From: Azolla caroliniana
Taxonomy: Eukaryota > Polypodiophyta
Direction of reading: 5' to 3'
Assembly: GCA_043228905.1 (NCBI GenBank)
Contig: JBHGNT010000009.1
Location: 10,292,001-10,356,000, forward strand
Length of the DNA: 64,000 nt
Part shown: in pieces, positions 57,701 through 64,000 of the stretch
How the letters are laid out: each line of letters starts with the position of its first letter
Position numbering within the stretch: position 1 is the first letter of the stretch
The notes under the pieces: generated by a model
Told to the model about the DNA's origin: nothing
What the model saw: only the letters and a program-made list of their open reading frames with translations
The model's database searches: none
Position numbers and translations under genes: made by a program

Positions 57701-59164
57701 CATTTACATATTTGTGAAAATTTATTGTTTGCTGCAAATAGTGTACTTTCTGGAGACGATCAACATCATGAGTTCTGTTAATCTCCCAAGGCTAATACAA
57801 AGATTACAAAGGAGATTGCAAACCACCAGTAAGAAATCCCTGTTCACACTGATTGCTATGAACCAGGACTAACGACAAGTATTTATATGAATCATAATTA
57901 GGATAAAATGTGTGATCAATGAATCAAAGATAGCATTAACTTAGTATTAAAGATAGATATTAATTAGAGAGGGGTGGCTTTATAGCTTTAGCCCAACCTC
58001 AACTCCTTGCAGCATGTTATGCCTTCAAATGTTGGTCTTTCACAACTATATTCATGGAGCTTCAGTGCTGCCATAGCCGCCTTTCTGGCCATTCAGTCTA
58101 GACCTAACTTGATATATGAATATGATGTGTAGGAAGCTATACTCCTGGAACTGCGGAATATGAATGACGATGTTGCCTCGAATAAAAAAGATGGAGATGT
58201 TGTCCGCAGATCAGATATGTTCCAGAAGCATTATGCTACATTGCTTCTCCAAATTAAAGAAGTGAACCAACAGGTGTGATATACTATGATGATCTGTTGT
58301 TTTATGCTGGTTTATCCATGTATTTGATAACTCATCATTTGCCCTCTTTGTCACTTTTTCCTGCATAGGTTTGTGAAGCTTTGTTGCATTTGAGACAGCG
58401 TAACAAATATCGGGAGAATTGTATGCCACCATGGCAACGGCAGACAGTGCAGCACTCGACAGGAAGTACCCATTCAGGAAGTCTAGAAGCAACCAATCTA
58501 TCACTTGAACAGTTTCCGCTTGCAAGAGAAGTAACAATGAATGCAAAAGAACAAGCTAAACTAATGGTGAATAGTGCTGTGGAGACTATGCTTTATGTTA
58601 AAGAGGGAGAAGATGCTTTATCCAAGATTGATATGACACTCAGCCAGCTGCCAAAGAATCCAAATTTGTTTGTATCTCATGCCAAAATTGGGAAGGTTGA
58701 TACTTCGGTACCGAATGGTGGCTGCAACAGCACAGGTTTTCAAGATTGGACGAATCCTGATCTGCCACAAGGTGCTACAAAGCAAGGGAGTACTTGGAAA
58801 GAACCTATGTGTCTTGCCGATCTCATGTCAACTTGCGTTGCTACTCTTCTGATGGTTCAGGTGAAACGTTATCTTTGACTCTTATTCTAGACTACTTTGC
58901 TTGATACTAGATAAGCGGTTGCTTGTATATGAATGATTGTATCAATTGTTTGATAATCTACAGGCATTTACGGAAAGGCAGTATCCTCCAGCGGAGATAG
59001 CTATGGCTTTTGATTCTGTTCTTGTGGGTTTGCAGCCTTGTTCTTCGCAGAACTATCCAATCTACACTGAGATACAACATTATGCAAGCCTTCTTAAGAA
59101 CCAAATAATTGCTCTCATCCCAACACAATCCTTGCATTCGGATTGTCCACTTCCGCATTCTTAG
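51715..59164 (+). CDS. ALY: ALWAYS EARLY / LIN9-type protein (SANT and DIRP domains)
   Basis: Proposed coding exons: 51715-51819, 52783-52881, 53196-53258, 54017-54094, 54186-54390, 54480-55142, 55403-55477, 55662-55927, 56016-56057, 56155-56427, 56552-56730, 56813-57095, 57194-57427, 57522-57689, 58133-58273, 58369-58860, 58964-59164. All introns are GT-AG and the sum is 3567 nt, i.e. 1188 aa, close to Arabidopsis ALY3. An N-terminal SANT/Myb domain spans about 38-92 ([19 protein letters not shown]). A DIRP domain spans about 634-720 ([42 protein letters not shown]). A Tudor-like segment ([20 protein letters not shown]) follows at about 735-778, then helical regions to a short C-terminus with ALIPT. 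LIN9/ALY proteins are MuvB/DREAM-type chromatin regulators in the nucleus. No defect seen. Least certain: the acceptor at 55661 (chosen because it keeps phase) and the skipping of a possible mini-exon at 55231. Confidence 0.9.
52055..52640 (+). repeat. Degenerate tandem repeats in ALY intron 1
   Basis: The motif GATTAAAGCA and variants recur at 52,061, 52,118, 52,247, 52,372, 52,488 and 52,557, each followed by a T-run and AAATTGGAGGTTT..GTGAAATAAGATTTA-like sequence. Full units are about 117-129 bp; two are shortened. They are diverged and lie wholly within the 963-bp first intron. Confidence 0.8.
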
Positions 59165-61364
59165 AAAGTTATCAAATTGTACAACAAATCATTCCATTTT
59201 ATAAATAAGGTTGTGGAACAGCTTGTTTCATATGGCTTATCAGCATTGTCCTCCCACCATTTGGCTTTGTACAATGCTTTTATGTCTTCCAGCTACAATA
59301 ACCTCTGGGGTTAGCATCAATATAATCACTGTATTCTTCCTCCATACAGGACATTGTAAGATTTTCATTTGATTAGAGTATCTGTTTGCATTAGGGTATC
59401 AATTCCCAGCGTTCTTGTATTTAAAGCATCCCCTTTGGTTGTACATCAAAGTTCATTTTGTCACAATTTTGGGTCTATTGTATCAAAACGAAATATTTTA
59501 GTGTAAAGAGTATTTTTTTTCTTTGAATGAGCAAGACACCCAAAGTAACTACTTGCACAGAAAATATATCTATTGCCAGCTTTGTGAGGATGTGAATTTT
59601 AGTAAAATTGGAAATTTGTTTGATTGGATAATAAGGTAGCCCTTCCGCCTTGTGTTTGGATCCATCTGTTGATAGTACTTGATTGCCATGGCATGTTAAA
59701 AATTGTGTTGGAAATACTAGGGTTGCCATCAAAGTTTTGGATGAGGTCAACAGTCACATGAGTAGTGCCATACAATACAATATCTTACAAAGTCATCAAT
59801 AAATTTTGGATGAAATGATTTGTAGTTAAGTCATACCACGTTAAAGTTTATCATATTACAAGGCCAAGGCTAGTTTCACAAGTCTTGGAAGGTGGATGTG
59901 GTGCTGATATTGATAAATGATTGGCAACAATAAGGTAACATTGCAAAAAGTGTTGAGATTCACACATGTTGGCATCATGCTTTGTGAATTTGAACTCTCA
60001 TGCGATTGATTATCACATGATTTTTTTTTGGACCTTCCATGATTTGACAACACTTTGATAGGTATGTGTTTGCTTTGTGAACCAAGTCTAATATCTTAAA
60101 GGAATGCATCACGCATGGTTTATGAGTATCTATTTTAAATATATGGCACAAACAAGTTATAAAACTTCTTTAATTTGCATTTGGTGAGGTATAAATGAGA
60201 GTAATTACCAAAAACCAATGAAAGCAACAATCATGTATGTAGAAATGGACAAAAATGCTATAACGCTTTTGTTAGCTTGTGTGGTTCTAGAAATTTGCCT
60301 TGAAGATTTCTAGTTTGTTTTTATGCATGCCACTAGATTTTGTCGTCCCTTTATATTACATGAAACCTCAAGACAACAGTAGATATTATGGCTATCTAGA
60401 CTCTCTTGAGCACATGGATGTCCATGGATTGCTGATTTAGTATATAGCCAATTGATTGTTGTACAAGACAAGAAAAAAGGAGCTTCCATGAGGGTAGGTA
60501 GCCCCTAATGGGCCATGGATTCCTCTGTCTATTTATGCCAAGAAAACAATCATCTCATGCTTGGCCATGAACCAATGAATAAGCCCCTCGATCTATGTCT
60601 TGCCTATCCACTTTTGTATGGCAAACCAATTGAATGATGGGGCGTTGCAACAAATCAAATGCTTTTTAGAGAGCCTCGTCTCACCGACCAACAATATCAC
60701 ATTGAACATGAGAATCAATAGGCTAGTTAGTACAATCTAGATGGGCCGCAAGAAGAGACATCATCATCACAACTACACTAGTAACCGTCGAACCCTTATG
60801 ATATATATAATATATCGAACTTATAGTGATTCCACATGAAGGAGCATCGTAAGGGAGTTGAATTTGTTCAGTCCACACGGAAGTAGCAATATCACGTTAC
60901 GTTGGGGAAGTGAGGAAAGGCGTTTGCGTAATGCTGAGTTGGGTCAAGAAATGTGTAATGTATATGTATGTACATCGATCCATGAGGAGGGAGGGTGCAA
61001 AGATGTTTATGGAGGAGAAGGAGAGATTCAATTGAGACCACCTGCAATTCCATTCATTCCTTATATTATTAATTATGTATTATTATTATTATTATTATTA
61101 TTTGTCCTTCCCTCCCTTTCTTATTTCCTTTTTGTTATCACGCCAGAAAACCAAATTTAGGGTTAGTTATTTTAGGCTTTCTTGCAGAGCTCGCCATCGC
61201 CAGTGGAGCAGACATATCATACGGACACGCAGATTGACGATCCGATCCGATCCGATCCGATCCGACCCGACCTTCTCCTCCTCCTCCTCCTCCTCCTTCT
61301 AACACAGGTGTGTACACATTCTTTCTTCTACTTCTCCTTCGTCTTCAGAGTGTTTGCACCGCCC
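59165..61364. other. Intergenic region between ALY and the FRIGIDA-like gene
   Basis: ALY 3' untranslated region (AAATAAGG at about 59,205) leads into about 1.6 kb of AT-rich sequence with no recognised gene. Upstream of the FRIGIDA-like ATG: (ATT)n at 61,076-61,101, (GATCC)n at about 61,239-61,266 and (CTC)n at about 61,274-61,294, in what is likely the promoter or 5' leader. Confidence 0.55.
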
Positions 61365-63843
61365 ATGGATGTCCTTTCGGCCATCGATTCTCTCTCTGAG
61401 AGACGGGAGAGGCTTCGTACAGCTTTCTCTGCGCTCGAATGCAAGCAAAACGCCATGATTCTGAGCAATTTCGGGGCGAATTGGAACGATGTGGAAGTTT
61501 ACCTCAATGAGGTTGAGAAACGTCTGCGTGTTTCTCTGCTCGACATCGTTTCAAAAGAAACGTCCATTAAAGAGAGAGAGCGAGAGGCCAAGGAGGCTCT
61601 CGCGGAGAGAGAAACGGGCATTTCTCGGAGAGAGCAAGCTTCACTTGCTCTCGTCCAGGAGAAGAAGGATGCTGCGGTTGCAAGCATCCTTGAGGCGAAA
61701 CGTAAATGGAATAATGAGCAGTGGAGAGATGAAGAAGGGGAGGAGGAGGAAGAGAAAGGTAAGAAGAAGGGGAAAAAGGAAAATGAAAAACAAAAGCAAA
61801 ACGAGAAGGTGAATGAAAAGCAAAATCAGAAGGAGGAGATTGAAAATGGAAAGCAAAAACAAAAAGAAGAGGAGGAGAAGAAAAAGAAGAAGGAAACTGA
61901 AAGAGAGAGAGAGAATCTAGTGCAAAAACAAAACGAGAAGAAGGAGATGGATGACAAAAGCTGTATAAACACAAAACCTTCAAAGGTGGATGAGGGAGTG
62001 GAGGAGAAAAGCTTTAAGAAAACGGAAACTTTGAAAGCTGAGGAAGTGGAATGTGATGATGAGAAGCATGTTCAAAGAAGAAGAAGGGAGGAGGAAATCT
62101 TTGCTAAAAAGGAAGCTTTAAAGGCTAAATCTGACAACAATAAACCACATCAAAACTCAATTGCTGGTACCCAAAATCACTTATCTTTGGATGTAGATGC
62201 CACGTCTAATGCTGAAAAGCCAGCCTTTAATGGTAAGGTACTCAGTCTCAGTGGCCTTCTTACAAAAGAGGCAAATAGCACATCGGTTGATGAGGTTCTA
62301 AAGCCTCGGCCAATGTTGAAATCCTTGTGCGAGGCTATGGACTCAGAAAAATTAAGGATTTTTATTGCTGATCGGCGCAAGGACCTAAATGGTATCAGTG
62401 CCGAGCTTCCTTTTGCACTAAAATCTGCACCACATCCTGCAGTACTAGTGCTCAAAGCCTTGGAAGGCTATCATCCTCCCGAGGGCCAGAGTTCTGTCTC
62501 AGTCCTGAAGAAGGAAGCTTCTTCTCTATTACTTGCTAATAAGCGAGCCTGTGTGATATTATTGGAATCACTTGCCGATGTGATGAAGGATAGAGATGAG
62601 CTTTCAGAAGAATTGAAGAAGTCAGCTCAGCGGATTGCTGACTCCTGGAAGTCTAAGATCAACTTGCAAGTTGACTTGACTTCCAATCAAGCTATCGAAG
62701 CTCAGAGCCTTTTGCAACTTTTGGCAACTTTTGGTCTGGCTTCGGAATATGACCCTGATGAGCTTTGCAAGCTTGTTATTCCCATCACACGGCGTAGGCA
62801 GACACCCTCTCTTTGCCGAACCCTTGGTTTGTCATCGAAAGTTCCAGGTTTGTCCTTTGTCGTGACAAAGCACAATCTGATGCTTTGCTTTTAAAAAACA
62901 AAGCTGTCTGCCTATTTGTATCAGACTTGATCATGTTGGAGCGCAATAATGCATTCTTCTTTGGCTATTTTCTTGGAAAATAGTTATTGTTTTGTTTGAT
63001 TTGTGTTTTCATTGTTGTCGAATTGTGCATTTTTTATTATCTTATATTTATTTATATATTTATATATTATGTTTGAGTGGCAGATATTATTGAGAGACTC
63101 ATAAAAGATGGGAAACAAATCGAGGCCATTGCTTTTGCTACTGAATTCGATCTTTTGGAGAGGTTTCCACCAGTTCCATTGCTAAAGACATATCTAAAGG
63201 ATTCTCGGAGAGTTGTCCAGAACACACCGAAGGGTCAGGTAAGAATTCCTGCACTCATGATTTTGTGTACAAAGTCATTGCTTAAGCAGACTAATTATGA
63301 ATTGATAATTATAATGACCCACAGAATGATGCTAATCACAAGGAGTTATCAGCACTAAAGGTTGTTTTGAAGGCAATAAATGATCTGAAGCTTGAAGAGA
63401 AGTATCCATCGGCACCACTTGAAAAAAGAATTGCACAACTAGAGAAAGCAAAGGCAGACAAAAAACGTACGGCTGGTACAGCCAGACCACAACAAATGAA
63501 AAGACCTAGAACAAATGTTAACTTCGGTAGTACTTCAAGAGATATGGTTCATGATAAGCCTTTCTATCAAGGAAGAGTTGCATATGGAGAACCTGTTTTA
63601 CCTTACAATGCAACAACCACCCACACTGGTTATGATCGTCATCTTTTAAATGGTTACAGTTCTACATATGCTGGTGGTGCACCTAGAAGAAGCCCTGTTT
63701 CAATGCAAAGCTCATATATCTATCCTTCTGATGCTATTGCTTCTCTTGGTTATGGATCATCAGCGTATGCTAGTACTAATGCACCATATAGTAGTTATGC
63801 CTATGGTTCTGGTTTACCATCTGGGTACCAATCATATCACTAA
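61365..63843 (+). CDS. FRL: FRIGIDA-like protein
   Basis: Exons 61365-62847, 63084-63238 and 63325-63843, GT-AG introns in consistent phase, 2157 nt, 718 aa. Residues 1-130 form a coiled coil (MDVLSAIDSLSERRERLRTA, then E/K/R-rich heptads). Residues about 130-270 are an unusually long run of lysine, glutamate and glutamine. The FRIGIDA domain begins near 290 (LSLSGLLTKEAN, KPRPMLKSLCEAMDSEKLRIFIADRRKDL) and runs through LVIPITRRRQTPSLCRTLGL and EAIAFATEFDLLERFPPVPLL to about 575. The tail is Tyr/Ser/Gly-rich. The frame is open upstream to 61,182, but the family start and the repeats there favour 61,365. FRIGIDA-family proteins act in nuclear complexes; FRIGIDA itself promotes FLC expression and delays flowering. 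Which member this is, and its role, cannot be told. Many family members are 500-600 aa, so the charged insert accounts for the extra length. Confidence 0.88.
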
Positions 63844-64000
63844 AAACGTGGTTGATTTGTACTCTCCATGGATAAATCATTCGCTGCAAGGAAAAGGAGT
63901 AGAAGCAAGTGCTATATGACCTCATTGAGGTCAATGCTCTTTACCCTGTGATAATGCTTATCAATATGTTAATATCACAAATTTGAATGCTGGCACTTGA
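63844..64000 (+). other. 3' flank of the FRIGIDA-like gene
   Basis: Follows the TAA directly; contains no other gene and probably represents the 3' untranslated region. No clear AATAAA was seen before the window end. Confidence 0.5.

Noticed and set aside
61182-61364. Upstream in-frame ATG for the FRIGIDA-like protein
   Set aside because: The extra 61 residues translate (GATCC)n and (CTC)n repeats; the family-like start is MDVLSAID at 61,365.

Overview
The window is nuclear DNA of a flowering plant. It carries intron-rich genes for an ALWAYS EARLY/LIN9-type protein and a FRIGIDA-like protein and an intronless SET-domain ORF, all embedded in decayed Ty1/copia, Ty3/gypsy, LINE, SINE-like and non-autonomous LTR elements. 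The species cannot be told from the sequence.

Layout. 1-27,710 is a nest of retroelements. A minus-strand LINE endonuclease scrap and a copia 3' end (1-868) are followed by a Ty3/gypsy element 'B' (870-3449, resuming at 10,887-13,801). B is split by a pair of chromodomain-type Ty3/gypsy elements 'A' lying in opposite orientations (3450-10,886). Then come a deleted copia (13,936-14,764), a complete copia with 5-bp target duplication (15,525-20,803) sitting inside the reverse transcriptase of an older minus-strand copia, a plus-strand copia 3' half with in-frame RT duplications (21,086-24,574), and a copia gag-protease-integrase segment (24,575-27,710) split by a non-autonomous LTR element with an internal tandem array (25,252-27,114). 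27,711-29,343 shows nothing coding. 29,344-30,762 is the SET-domain gene on the minus strand. 32,086-37,440 is a third gypsy, broken by two solo LTRs with clean 5-bp target duplications and by one unresolved insertion. 37,500-38,655 and 41,120-44,264 are minus-strand LINE remnants, the second holding a SINE-like insert. 39,535-40,333 is a gypsy protease piece. 44,800-49,329 holds two copia remnants in opposite orientations. 51,715-59,164 is the ALY gene (17 coding exons, 1188 aa) and 61,365-63,843 the FRIGIDA-like gene (3 coding exons, 718 aa), both plus strand and apparently intact.

Most notable. Chromovirus A and the non-autonomous element both lack a tRNA-type primer-binding site. Instead, exactly 2 nt after the LTR each has 11-12 nt complementary to its own LTR, 32-33 nt downstream of a TATA box, where the transcript should start. 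This is the signature of self-primed reverse transcription known from fungal Tf1 and its relatives, and it suggests that A (or kin) mobilises the non-autonomous element. Second, the four A-type LTRs pair by sequence as first with third and second with fourth, in opposite orientations, which points to an inversion between two oppositely oriented copies.

The three host genes are independent single genes; nothing suggests joint function. All transposon reading frames in the window carry stops, frameshifts or deletions, so no element looks autonomous today.
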